Made by a program: the position numbers and the translations under genes. Under the pieces are notes generated by a model. It was not told where the DNA came from. It worked only from the letters and a program-made list of their open reading frames with translations, and ran no database searches. 64,000 bases of DNA from Pseudomonas sp. CFBP13508 (GTDB lineage: Bacteria > Pseudomonadota > Gammaproteobacteria > Pseudomonadales > Pseudomonadaceae), in the NCBI RefSeq assembly GCF_005233515.1, contig NZ_QFZZ01000015.1, positions 1 to 64,000 on the forward strand, read 5' to 3'. Positions 7,519-16,045 of this stretch are shown here, one piece after another. Position 1 is the first letter of the stretch. Every line of letters starts with the position of its first letter.

Positions 7519-8295
7519 ATGTGTGAATTACTGGGCATGAGTGCCAACGTGCCGACCGACATCGTGTTCAGCTTCACCGGCCTGATGCAGCGCGGCGGTC
7601 GTACCGGCCCGCACCGCGACGGCTGGGGCATTGCCTTCTACGAAGGGCGCGGCTTGCGTCTGTTTCAGGACCCGGCAGCGAGCAGCGAGTCGGAAGTGGC
7701 CAACCTGGTGCAGCGCTATCCGATCAAGAGCGAAGTGGTCATCGGCCACATCCGCCAGGCCAACGTCGGCAAGGTCTGCCTGTCCAACACCCACCCGTTC
7801 GTCCGCGAACTGTGGGGGCGCAATTGGTGTTTCGCGCACAACGGCCAGCTCGCTGACTTCACCCCGATCAAGAGTTTCTACCGCCCGGTCGGCGATACCG
7901 ACAGCGAAGCGGCATTCTGCGACCTGCTCAACCGGGTACGCGCAGCCTTCCCCGAGCCGGTCGATATCGAAGTGCTGCTGCCGGATCTGGTCGCGGCTTG
8001 CGCTGAATATCGCAGTAAGGGCGTGTTCAATTGCCTGCTCAGCGACGGCGACTGGCTGTTCTGTTACTGCTCGACCAAACTGGCTCAGATCACCCGCCGC
8101 GCACCGTTCGGCCCGGCGCGGCTCAAGGATGTCGATGTGATTGTCGACTTCCAGGCCGAAACCACGCCCAACGACGTGGTCACGGTGATCGCCACCGAGC
8201 CTCTGACCGAAAACGAAACCTGGACCCGCTACGAACCGGGCCAATGGAGCCTGTGGCGACGCGGCGAATGCGTCAGCCAGGGCAAGACCGAATAA
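7519..8295 (+). CDS. Class II glutamine amidotransferase (YafJ-like)
   Basis: A 258-residue Ntn-type amidotransferase. The nucleophile is Cys2 (MCELLGMSAN), exposed when the initiator Met is removed. RTGPHRDGWGIAFY, IGHIRQANVG and CFAHNGQL are the glutamine-binding and oxyanion motifs of class II (GATase_6/YafJ) enzymes. It should hydrolyse glutamine; no synthase domain is fused, so the ammonia acceptor is unknown. Start is fixed by the need for Cys2. Middle gene of a compact unit, 12 bp before the DUF2937 gene. Confidence 0.9.
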   Translation: MCELLGMSANVPTDIVFSFTGLMQRGGRTGPHRDGWGIAFYEGRGLRLFQDPAASSESEVANLVQRYPIKSEVVIGHIRQANVGKVCLSNTHPFVRELWGRNWCFAHNGQLADFTPIKSFYRPVGDTDSEAAFCDLLNRVRAAFPEPVDIEVLLPDLVAACAEYRSKGVFNCLLSDGDWLFCYCSTKLAQITRRAPFGPARLKDVDVIVDFQAETTPNDVVTVIATEPLTENETWTRYEPGQWSLWRRGECVSQGKTE

Positions 8296-8307
8296 GGATT
8301 TGCATCC

Positions 8308-8850
8308 ATGTTGCTCAGTTATCTACGGCTGGTGTTGTTTGCGGCGGGCCTGTTGATCGGTGTCCAGGTCCCGGGGTTCATCAACGATTATGCCCAGCGG
8401 GTCGAAGCGCACCTGATCGAAGCGCAGACCGGCCTGCGTGGTTTCCAAGGCACGGCCGACCAGTTTTTCAAAGGCGATATGCAGGCGCTGGTCGCGCATT
8501 ACCGGGCCAGCGAAGACCCGATTTTCCGCAGCGATGCCGACAGCCTGAACACCTTGCTCACCCGCCAGGTCGCGCTGGACAAGCAATTCCAGGCGATGCA
8601 AGGCCCGTGGTATGTGCGCTTCCTGCAAGTGGTCCTGGCCGCCGATCCGGACATTCGCAAGGAAACCTGGAACGGCTACAGCTATCAGATCCTGCTGACG
8701 CCAGAGGCAATGATCTGGGGCATGAGCGGCGCGTTGCTACTGTCGTTCGGCATCGAATGCCTGTTCCGCCTGATCGACTGGGTAGTGCTCGGCGGCCGGC
8801 GTCTACGTCAGAGCCGGCCGATCGAAGATCGCGACGTACGCGGCCTCTAA
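8308..8850 (+). CDS. DUF2937 family membrane protein
   Basis: A 180-residue protein with an N-terminal hydrophobic segment (LRLVLFAAGLLIGVQVPGF, about 6-24), a long hydrophilic helical middle and a second hydrophobic segment near 143-165 (MIWGMSGALLLSFGIECLFR). This topology matches DUF2937 proteins, whose function is unknown. Third gene of the 7006-8850 unit. A REP doublet follows. Confidence 0.8.
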   Translation: MLLSYLRLVLFAAGLLIGVQVPGFINDYAQRVEAHLIEAQTGLRGFQGTADQFFKGDMQALVAHYRASEDPIFRSDADSLNTLLTRQVALDKQFQAMQGPWYVRFLQVVLAADPDIRKETWNGYSYQILLTPEAMIWGMSGALLLSFGIECLFRLIDWVVLGGRRLRQSRPIEDRDVRGL

Positions 8851-8860
8851 GGGCTCCAGA

Positions 8861-8940
8861 GCAAAAGATCGCAGCCTGCGGCAGCTCCTACAGGGGAATG
8901 TGAACGCCTGGAGCTGCCGAAGGCTGCGATCTTTTGCTTT
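8861..8940. repeat. REP doublet, family B, outward arms
   Basis: AAAAGATCGCAGCC...GCAGCTCCTAC followed by the inverse arm GGAGCTGCCGAAGGCTGCG. It fills the gap between the convergent DUF2937 and LysR genes and ends exactly at the LysR stop codon. Confidence 0.85.
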
Positions 8941-9855
8941 TCAAGTACACAACACGATGTAGGTTCCACCCACTCTGTGCGCATACCCCGCCAGCACCTG
9001 CTGACACAACGTCACAATCTCCTCGACCCACTCAACCCCGACCCGCCACGACACCACCACTGGCAGATTCGCCGGCCGCTGGTCAATGTCGAGCAAGATC
9101 AATTCGCCGCGCGCCAGTTCTTCGGCCACCAGCACCGGCGGCAGCGCGCCGATACCAAAGCCGTCACGCAACAAACGGGTAATCGCCGACACCGAATTCA
9201 CGCAATTCAACCGGGGCGCCAGCACGCCGTTGGCCTGCATCAGGGCGACGATATCCTGATGCGGTCGCGAGTTTTTCGAGTAAGTGATGATCCGCTCCTG
9301 CGCCAGTTCGGCGAGGTCGGCGTAGTTGCGGTTGTAGATCGAATTGCTGGCGACGATCCAGCCCAGCGGATGGCTGGCCAACTCCAGGCTGCGCACGCTT
9401 TCGTGGCGGATCAGATCGGTTTGCAACACCAGATCGAGAAAACCTTTTTGCAGCTGATCGCAGAGGTTCAGCGCGGTATCCGCGACCAACTCGATCTCCA
9501 CCCGTGGATACAGATCGGTCATCTGCGCCACCAGCGGGCTCAGCCACGTATGAATCACCGTGTCCATCACGCCGATACGCACCCGCCCGACCTTGCTCGA
9601 ACGGGTCTCGATCGATTGTTTCAGCGCCGCCATGGTGTCGAGCATCTGTTCAGCGTAATCGAGCACCTTCAAGCCTTCCGGGGTCAGGCTGACGCCGCGT
9701 GAGTCGCGCAGAAACAGCTTCACGCCCAGTTCGCCTTCGAGCACCGCAATTCGGCTGGAAATCGACGCCTGGGTGGTGAACAGCTTGTCGGCGGTCAGGC
9801 GAAAACTCTTCAGGCGCGCGACCCAGACAAAGGTCTCGAGAAACTTCAGATTCAT
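8941..9855 (-). CDS. LysR-family transcriptional regulator (probable pxp regulator)
   Basis: A 304-residue LysR regulator. The N-terminal winged helix (about 1-60; FRLTADKLFTTQASISSRIAVLEGELGVKLF) is followed by the two-lobed effector domain. It is divergent from the MFS transporter and pxpABC, with 159 bp between starts, so it probably controls that cluster in response to 5-oxoproline or a related compound. The first ATG, 9855 (MNLKFLETF), is used; an in-frame TTG lies 6 bp upstream. The effector is inferred from position only. Confidence 0.9.
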   Translation of the reverse strand: MNLKFLETFVWVARLKSFRLTADKLFTTQASISSRIAVLEGELGVKLFLRDSRGVSLTPEGLKVLDYAEQMLDTMAALKQSIETRSSKVGRVRIGVMDTVIHTWLSPLVAQMTDLYPRVEIELVADTALNLCDQLQKGFLDLVLQTDLIRHESVRSLELASHPLGWIVASNSIYNRNYADLAELAQERIITYSKNSRPHQDIVALMQANGVLAPRLNCVNSVSAITRLLRDGFGIGALPPVLVAEELARGELILLDIDQRPANLPVVVSWRVGVEWVEEIVTLCQQVLAGYAHRVGGTYIVLCT

Positions 9856-10014
9856 GGACAAGGCTCGGCTGACAAATTTTTCTTATGCCTAAGGCGGGTT
9901 TTTATTCGTTGGACGGCGCAGGGCAGGGCGACGAAAAATCGGCGCATCCGGTTCCCACGATAGGCGTCGTCGGAGCTTCGAACAAGACCAATAAAAGCCC
10001 TGCGGAGATTTGCC

Positions 10015-11301
10015 ATGAGTGCTCCCGACACCCTCCCGTTATCCAAGCCTGTGACGCGCCCCGGGCCGTTCGACTGGTATCGCAACATCAACCAGCAGGA
10101 GCGCCGCACATTCTGGAGCTGCAAGATCGGTTACGGTCTGGACGGCATGGACACGCAGATGCTCAGCTTCGTTGTGCCGACGCTGATTGCGATGTGGGGC
10201 ATCACCACTGGCGAAGCGGGGCTGATTCACACCAGCACCCTCATTGCCTCGGCCATCGGCGGTTGGGTCGCCGGGATCCTCTCCGACCGCATCGGCCGCG
10301 TGCGCACCCTGCAACTGACGGTGCTGTGGTTTGCCTTCTTCACCTTCCTCTGCGGTTTCGCGCAAAACTACGAACAATTGCTGATCGCTCGCACCCTGAT
10401 GGGCTTCGGTTTCGGCGGTGAATGGACCGCTGGCGCGGTGTTGATCGGTGAAGTGATCCGCGCCAAGGATCGCGGCAAAGCGGTGGGCATGGTGCAATCC
10501 GGCTGGGCGCTGGGCTGGGGCCTGACGGCGATTCTGTACGCGTTGCTGTTCTCCGTGTTGCCAGCGGAAGATGCCTGGCGCGCGCTGTTCATCCTTGGCA
10601 TCGTGCCGGCGATATTCGTGATTTTTGTCCGTCGCCTGGTGAAGGATCCTGAGATTTATCGCGAAGCCAAAGCCGCGCAAACCCCGGAAAACCCGGCGAG
10701 GTTCTACGAGATCTTTGCCCCTGGCATGCTCTTCACCACGTTTCGCGCGTCGTTGCTGACCACCGGTGCGCTGGGCGGTTATTACGCGATCACCTCCTGG
10801 CTGCCGACCTTCCTCAAGAATGAACGCGGGTTGAGCGTGCTCGGCACCGGTGGTTATCTTGCGATGGTAATCGTCGGTTCCTACGTCGGCTATGTGATCA
10901 GCGCTTATCTGACCGACCTGCTCGGACGGAAAAAGAATTTCATCTTGTTCGCGGTCGGCTCATTCACCATCGTTCTGCTCTACACGCAGATGCCGGTCAG
11001 TAACGGCGTGATGCTGTGGCTGGGCTTTCCGCTGGGCTTCTTCGCCTCGGGGATTTTCAGCGGCATGGGCGCGTTTCTCACCGAATTGTTCCCCACACGG
11101 ATTCGCGGCTCGGGCCAGGGTTTCTGCTACAACATCGGCCGCGCACTGGCTGCGTTGTTTCCGCTGCTGATCGGCCTGCTCAGTCAGAAAGTGCCATTGA
11201 GCATGGGCATCGGCGCCTTCGCGGCGGTTTCTTACGGCGTGGTGATTCTCGCGGCGCTGAGCCTGCCGGAAACCCGTGGCAAGCAACTCGACGCGCAGTA
11301 A
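10015..11301 (+). CDS. MFS transporter, aromatic acid/metabolite:H+ symporter type
   Basis: A 428-residue transporter with about 12 predicted membrane helices. The loop after helix 2 has GILSDRIGRVRTLQ, the MFS signature, and ARTLMGFGFGGEWTAGAVLIGE is typical of the AAHS/MHS group of acid importers. It lies 62 bp upstream of pxpA in the same direction, so import of 5-oxoproline or a precursor is a reasonable inference. Expected in the inner membrane. Start ATG 10015 follows a CGGAGATTTGCC ribosome site. Confidence 0.88.
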   Translation: MSAPDTLPLSKPVTRPGPFDWYRNINQQERRTFWSCKIGYGLDGMDTQMLSFVVPTLIAMWGITTGEAGLIHTSTLIASAIGGWVAGILSDRIGRVRTLQLTVLWFAFFTFLCGFAQNYEQLLIARTLMGFGFGGEWTAGAVLIGEVIRAKDRGKAVGMVQSGWALGWGLTAILYALLFSVLPAEDAWRALFILGIVPAIFVIFVRRLVKDPEIYREAKAAQTPENPARFYEIFAPGMLFTTFRASLLTTGALGGYYAITSWLPTFLKNERGLSVLGTGGYLAMVIVGSYVGYVISAYLTDLLGRKKNFILFAVGSFTIVLLYTQMPVSNGVMLWLGFPLGFFASGIFSGMGAFLTELFPTRIRGSGQGFCYNIGRALAALFPLLIGLLSQKVPLSMGIGAFAAVSYGVVILAALSLPETRGKQLDAQ

Positions 11302-11363
11302 CTGATACCCTGCGCAGAAGTCTCCTACAGATAAAAAGACCAGCAGCTACAGGAGTGTTCACC

Positions 11364-12116
11364 GTGAGCCGCCTGCTATTGAATTGCGACATTGGCGAGA
11401 GCTTCGGCAGCTGGACCATGGGTCTGGACGCCGAAGTCATGCCCTTCATCGATTGCGCCAACGTTGCCTGTGGTTTCCATGCCGGCGACCCGAGCATCAT
11501 GCGCAAAACCGTGGCGCTGGCCCTCGAACACGGCGTGCAGATTGGCGCGCACCCGGCCTATCAGGATCTGGTCGGATTCGGCCGGCGCTCCATGGCGTAT
11601 TCCGCGCAAGAGCTGCAGGACATCCTGCATTACCAGATCGGCGCCCTCGACGGCATCTGCAAGGCGCAGGGCGGGCGTGTGAGTTACGTCAAACCCCACG
11701 GCGCGATGTACAACGACATGATGGCCAACCCGGCGCAGTTGCGCGCAGTGGTGCAGGCCGTGGCCGCTTATGACCGCAGCTTGCCGCTGATGTTGATGGC
11801 GACCCGAGACAACGCTGCGGCGCAGCAGATCGGCGATGAATACGGCGTAACTCTTTGGTTTGAAGCGTTCGCCGACCGTGCCTACGACAGCGCTGGCCGG
11901 CTGGTCTCACGGCAACTGCCGGGCGCCGTGCATCACGATGCCGGAAAAATCATCGAGCAAGCGTTGACCATCGCCCGTGGCGGCGAACTCAGCGCCAGCG
12001 ATGGTAGCGCCTTGATCCTGCGCGCCAATACCTTGTGCGTCCACGGCGACAACGCCAGTTCCGTGGCCGCCGTGCGGCATATTCGTCAGGCCTTGCAGCA
12101 GTCGAGTGCGTCATGA
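11364..12116 (+). CDS. pxpA: 5-oxoprolinase subunit A (PxpA, LamB/YcsF family)
   Basis: A 250-residue protein. LNCDIGESFGSW at the N-terminus, CANVACGFHAGDP, GAHPAYQDLVGFGRR and YVKPHGAMYND are the conserved LamB/YcsF motifs. With PxpB and PxpC it forms the bacterial ATP-dependent 5-oxoprolinase, which opens pyroglutamate to glutamate. The start is GTG 11364, with AGGAG at 11351-11355; this yields the family N-terminus, whereas the open frame continues far upstream. Its stop overlaps the pxpB start (ATGA). Confidence 0.95.
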   Translation: MSRLLLNCDIGESFGSWTMGLDAEVMPFIDCANVACGFHAGDPSIMRKTVALALEHGVQIGAHPAYQDLVGFGRRSMAYSAQELQDILHYQIGALDGICKAQGGRVSYVKPHGAMYNDMMANPAQLRAVVQAVAAYDRSLPLMLMATRDNAAAQQIGDEYGVTLWFEAFADRAYDSAGRLVSRQLPGAVHHDAGKIIEQALTIARGGELSASDGSALILRANTLCVHGDNASSVAAVRHIRQALQQSSAS

Positions 12117-12817
12117 ATCCACGGGTTGAAGTGGTGGCGCTCGATTGCCTGATGCTGCGTCTGTTCGATGAAATCGCCGAAGCCAACATGCCGTGGATGC
12201 TCGCCGCCAGCGAGCGCTTGCGCGCGGCATTCGGCGCGCAGCTGATCGATCTGGTGCCGTCCTATACGACGCTGATGGTGCATTACGATCTGACGCTGTT
12301 GAGTCCGGCGCAGGCGCGCGAATTGATCGCCGAGGCGTTGGTTGACCTGTCGCCAAATGCGCGAAGCGCTGGGCAGTGTCATGTCTTGCCGGTCTGGTAT
12401 GACTTGAGTGTCGGCCCGGAACTGAGCCTGTTGGCCGAACGCAGCGGGCTGGCGGTGAAGGAGGTGATTCGTCGCCACAGCGCACGGGAATATCAGGTGT
12501 TCGCTCTTGGCTTTGCGCCGGGTTTTGCCTTCATGGGCCTGGTCGAAGAAATGCTCGCCGCGCCACGCTTGAGCACACCGCGCAAGAAAGTCGCCGCCGG
12601 CAGCGTCGGTATCGCCGAACGGCAGACCGCAGCGTATCCGGTGGTCTCGCCCGGTGGCTGGAACCTGATCGGGCGCACCCCGGCGAAACTGTTTGATCGC
12701 CATCGCGACGGCTACAGCCTGATGCAACCGGGCGACACGGTGCGCTTCGAAGCCGTCGATCACGCCGAATTCATACGCTTGGGCGGCGATGACACCCCAC
12801 TGGAGGCGTTGGCATGA
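12113..12817 (+). CDS. pxpB: 5-oxoprolinase subunit B (PxpB, KipI/AHS1 family)
   Basis: A 234-residue protein of the KipI/allophanate hydrolase subunit 1 family. FALGFAPGFAFMG and the RKKVAAGSVGIAERQTAAYPVVSPGGWNLIGRTP block are its characteristic segments. It forms a complex with PxpC and supplies part of the ATP-dependent 5-oxoproline-opening machinery. Start ATG 12113 overlaps the pxpA stop by 4 bp, and its own stop overlaps the pxpC start by 4 bp, so translation is probably coupled. Confidence 0.93.
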   Translation: MNPRVEVVALDCLMLRLFDEIAEANMPWMLAASERLRAAFGAQLIDLVPSYTTLMVHYDLTLLSPAQARELIAEALVDLSPNARSAGQCHVLPVWYDLSVGPELSLLAERSGLAVKEVIRRHSAREYQVFALGFAPGFAFMGLVEEMLAAPRLSTPRKKVAAGSVGIAERQTAAYPVVSPGGWNLIGRTPAKLFDRHRDGYSLMQPGDTVRFEAVDHAEFIRLGGDDTPLEALA

Positions 12818-13737
12818 GTCGATTGACGATCGAAGCCAGCACACCGCTGTGCCTGTTGCAGGATGCCGGGCGGTTTGGCGTGCGACATCTGGGCGTGACC
12901 CAGGGCGGCGCGGCGGATTGGTGCTCGATGAGCTGGGCCAATTGGCTGTTGGGTAATGAACTGGATGCGGCGGTGGTTGAAATCACCCTCGGCGGGTTTG
13001 CCGTGGTGGCTGAGGAGGATTGCCTGTTGGCGCTGGCAGGAGCGGATCTCGGCGCGCAGATCGACGGCCAACCGCTGGCGCCGTGGCGCAGCTTCCGGTT
13101 GGCGAAAGGGCAGACATTGCGCTTCACCCAGCCGTTGCTCGGCGGCCGGGCTTATTTGGCCGCACCCGGTGGTTTCACTGCGCCGAAGGTATTGGGCAGC
13201 AGTGCCACGGTGCTGCGCGAAGAATTGGGCGGGCTTGATGGCATGGGCCTTCCGCTCGCCAAAGGGGCAGTGCTCGGTTACAGCGGCGAAGCGTTGGCAG
13301 TACGGGAAATGCCTTCGGCGCTGCGGCCGGATTTCAAAACGCATGCGCCTTTGGACTTGGTGCTCGGAGCTCAGATCGGCCAGTTCAGCGGGCAGAGCCT
13401 GTTCGATGTCTTCAACAGCGCCTGGACCATCGACAGTCGCGCCGACCGCATGGGCATACGCTTGCTCGGTGCGGCGTTGCAATATCAGGGCGCGCCGATG
13501 ATTTCCGAAGGGATTCCGTTGGGCGCGGTTCAGGTGCCGCCGGACGGGCAGCCGATTGTGTTGCTCAATGATCGGCAGACCATTGGTGGCTATCCGCGCC
13601 TGGGCGCGTTGACACCGCTGGCACTGGCAAGATTGGCGCAATGCCTGCCGGGAGCGAAAGTGAGAATGAGGCCGGTGGTGCAGGACGTCGCGCACCGCGA
13701 GCATGTCGAATATTTGCAGCGCTTCAAAGATCGCTAA
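12814..13737 (+). CDS. pxpC: 5-oxoprolinase subunit C (PxpC, KipA/AHS2 family)
   Basis: A 307-residue biotin-independent carboxylase-like protein of the KipA/AHS2 family. GVTQGGAADWCSMSWANWLLGN near the N-terminus, AYLAAPGGF, and the C-terminal DGQPIVLLNDRQTIGGYPRLG are the recognised motifs. It partners PxpB in 5-oxoprolinase. Last gene of the MFS-pxpABC unit; a REP doublet follows. Confidence 0.94.
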   Translation: MSRLTIEASTPLCLLQDAGRFGVRHLGVTQGGAADWCSMSWANWLLGNELDAAVVEITLGGFAVVAEEDCLLALAGADLGAQIDGQPLAPWRSFRLAKGQTLRFTQPLLGGRAYLAAPGGFTAPKVLGSSATVLREELGGLDGMGLPLAKGAVLGYSGEALAVREMPSALRPDFKTHAPLDLVLGAQIGQFSGQSLFDVFNSAWTIDSRADRMGIRLLGAALQYQGAPMISEGIPLGAVQVPPDGQPIVLLNDRQTIGGYPRLGALTPLALARLAQCLPGAKVRMRPVVQDVAHREHVEYLQRFKDR

Positions 13738-13741
13738 AAGC

Positions 13742-13806
13742 TTCGCGAGCAGGCTCGCTCCCACAGGTAAAAGCATTCCAATGTGGGAGCGAGCCTGCTC
13801 GCGAAG
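13742..13806. repeat. REP doublet, family A, short class
   Basis: Outward pair of GTGGGAGCGAGCCTGCTCGCGAA arms, 65 bp in all, between the convergent pxpC and VWA genes. Confidence 0.9.
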
Positions 13807-13825
13807 GCGTTCGTCGAGTTAACGA

Positions 13826-15004
13826 TTATTTGGAAAGAAACCGCATCCCTTCCTCAAGCCCGCGCAGCGTTAGCGGATACATCTGATCCTCGATCAGATC
13901 GCGGACGATGTTGGTCGACGAGGTATAGCCCCACGTGTCCTTCGGATACGGGTTGATCCAGATGAGCTTCTTGTATTTCTCCATGAAGCGCTGCATCCAC
14001 ACGTAACCCGGCTCTTCGTTCCAGTGCTCGACGCTGCCGCCAGCCTGGGTGATTTCGTAGGGCGCCATGGCGGCGTCACCGATAAAGATCACTTTGTAGT
14101 CGGCGCCGTATTTGTGCAGCAGATCCTGGGTCGAGGTGCGTTCGGAAGTGCGGCGCATGTTGTTCTTCCACGCTGATTCATAAATGAAGTTGTGGAAGTA
14201 GAAGTACTCCAGGTGCTTGAACTCGGTCTTGCAGGCCGAGAACAATTCCTCGCAGATCTTTACGTGCGCGTCCATCGAGCCGCCGATGTCGAACAACAGC
14301 AACAGCTTCACCGTGTTGCGCCGTTCCGGGCGCATCTGGATATTCAGCAGGCCGGCGTCCTTGGCGGTGTGGTCGATGGTGCCGTCGATGTCGAGTTCTT
14401 CCGCCGCACCCTGGCGGGCGAACTTGCGCAGACGACGCAGGGCGACCTTGATGTTGCGCGTGCCCAGTTCCACTGAATCGTCGAGGTTCTTGTACTCGCG
14501 CTGGTCCCAGACCTTGACCGCTTTGCCCTGACGCTTGCCGGCATCGCCAACCCGGATGCCCTCCGGGTTGAAACCGCCGGAGCCGAACGGACTGGTGCCA
14601 CCGGTGCCGATCCACTTGTTGCCGCCGGCATGGCGTTCCTTCTGTTCTTCCAGACGCTTCTTGAACTCTTCGATGAGTTTGTCCAGCCCGCCAAGGGACT
14701 GGATCTGCGCGCGTTCTTCGTCGCTCAGCGAGCGCTCGAATTCCTTGCGCAGCCAGTCTTCGGGAATCAGCGCCTGCAAGTGATCGTCGAGTTTTTCCAA
14801 GCCGTTGAAATAGGCGCCGAACGCGCGGTCGAACTTGTCGAAATGGCGTTCGTCCTTCACCAGAATCGCCCGCGACAAGAAATAGAACTCGTCCATGTCG
14901 GCGAAGGTCACGCGCTGTTTCAGCGCGTTGATCAGGTCCAGCAGCTCGCGCACCGAGACCGGTACCTTGGCTGCACGCATTTCGTTGAACAGGTTGAGCA
15001 ACAT
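13826..15004 (-). CDS. VWA (CoxE-like) domain protein
   Basis: A 392-residue protein. The N-terminal part is helical and charged (to about 125). The C-terminal half is a von Willebrand A domain whose metal site begins DIGGSMD (239-245), a DxGxS form of MIDAS, where Gly replaces the usual first Ser. It lies 12 bp downstream of a MoxR ATPase on the same strand. MoxR-VWA pairs are thought to act as chaperone or metal-insertion machines on partner proteins; the client here is unknown. Confidence 0.88.
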   Translation of the reverse strand: MLLNLFNEMRAAKVPVSVRELLDLINALKQRVTFADMDEFYFLSRAILVKDERHFDKFDRAFGAYFNGLEKLDDHLQALIPEDWLRKEFERSLSDEERAQIQSLGGLDKLIEEFKKRLEEQKERHAGGNKWIGTGGTSPFGSGGFNPEGIRVGDAGKRQGKAVKVWDQREYKNLDDSVELGTRNIKVALRRLRKFARQGAAEELDIDGTIDHTAKDAGLLNIQMRPERRNTVKLLLLFDIGGSMDAHVKICEELFSACKTEFKHLEYFYFHNFIYESAWKNNMRRTSERTSTQDLLHKYGADYKVIFIGDAAMAPYEITQAGGSVEHWNEEPGYVWMQRFMEKYKKLIWINPYPKDTWGYTSSTNIVRDLIEDQMYPLTLRGLEEGMRFLSK

Positions 15005-15016
15005 GGCAGCAGCCTC

Positions 15017-15862
15017 TTAGCGGGTGCCGCGCCGGCTCATGAACGCCAGGCGCTCAAGCAGTTGCACGTCCTGTTCGTTCTTCACCAGCGCGCCTGCCAG
15101 TGGCGGGATGGCCTTGGTCGGATCGCGCTCGCGCAGCACCGCTTCGCCGATATTGTCGGCCATCAGCAGTTTCAGCCAGTCGACCAGCTCGGACGTCGAA
15201 GGTTTTTTCTTCAGGCCCGGTACCTTGCGCACGTCGAAGAACACGTCGAGCGCTTCGCTGACCAGATCCTTCTTGATGTCCGGGTAGTGCACGTCGACGA
15301 TTTTCTGCAGGGTAGTGCGGTCGGGGAAGGCGATGTAGTGGAAGAAGCAGCGGCGCAGAAAGGCGTCCGGCAGTTCTTTTTCGTTGTTGGAAGTAATGAT
15401 GATGATCGGGCGCTTCTTGGCCTTGATGGTCTCGTCGATCTCGTAAACGTAGAACTCCATCTTGTCGAGTTCTTGCAACAGGTCGTTGGGGAACTCGATG
15501 TCGGCCTTGTCGATTTCGTCGATCAGCAGGATCACCCGCTCCTCGGACTCGAAGGCTTCCCAGAGCTTGCCCTTCTTCAGATAGTTGCGCACGTCGTGGA
15601 CTTTTTCATTGCCCAGTTGCGAGTCGCGCAAACGGCTGACCGCGTCGTACTCGTACAGACCCTGATGGGCCTTGGTGGTGGACTTGATGTGCCAGGTGAT
15701 CAGCTTGGCACCGAACGATTCGGCCAGTTGCTCGGCGAGCATGGTCTTGCCGGTGCCCGGTTCACCCTTGACCAGCAGCGGCCGTTCCAGGGTGATGGCG
15801 GCGTTGACCGCCAGCTTCAGGTCATCGGTGGCGACATAGGCCTGGGTGCCTTCGAACTTCAT
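15017..15862 (-). CDS. MoxR-family AAA+ ATPase
   Basis: A 281-residue AAA+ protein. Walker A GEPGTGKT is at 33-40 and Walker B LLIDEID at about 112-118, with a sensor-1 type ITSNNEKELPDAFLRRC segment. Length and sequence fit the MoxR/CoxD subfamily, which usually works with a VWA partner encoded next to it, as here. Cytoplasmic. ATG 15862 is the only sensible start. Upstream 183 bp to the DUF748 gene contain no ORF and presumably the promoter of this two-gene unit. Confidence 0.92.
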   Translation of the reverse strand: MKFEGTQAYVATDDLKLAVNAAITLERPLLVKGEPGTGKTMLAEQLAESFGAKLITWHIKSTTKAHQGLYEYDAVSRLRDSQLGNEKVHDVRNYLKKGKLWEAFESEERVILLIDEIDKADIEFPNDLLQELDKMEFYVYEIDETIKAKKRPIIIITSNNEKELPDAFLRRCFFHYIAFPDRTTLQKIVDVHYPDIKKDLVSEALDVFFDVRKVPGLKKKPSTSELVDWLKLLMADNIGEAVLRERDPTKAIPPLAGALVKNEQDVQLLERLAFMSRRGTR

Positions 15863-16045
15863 CTGCAGATCCTCGAACGGTAACGCCGACCTGACGGGCA
15901 GGGCGGGGGCGAAATAATCGGATGCCCGACTATAACGCGCACGCCGGTCGACTGTGAACGCAGACGGCTTATTCAGTCTCTGAATGGAGCGTCACATGTT
16001 GACTCAGTCTCGGCGGATGGCCGAATATTTTGTCAACCGCAAAAA

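Noticed and set aside
14630..15883. 417-codon open frame antisense to moxR/VWA genes
   Set aside because: Covers two real genes on the opposite strand with clear Walker and VWA motifs.
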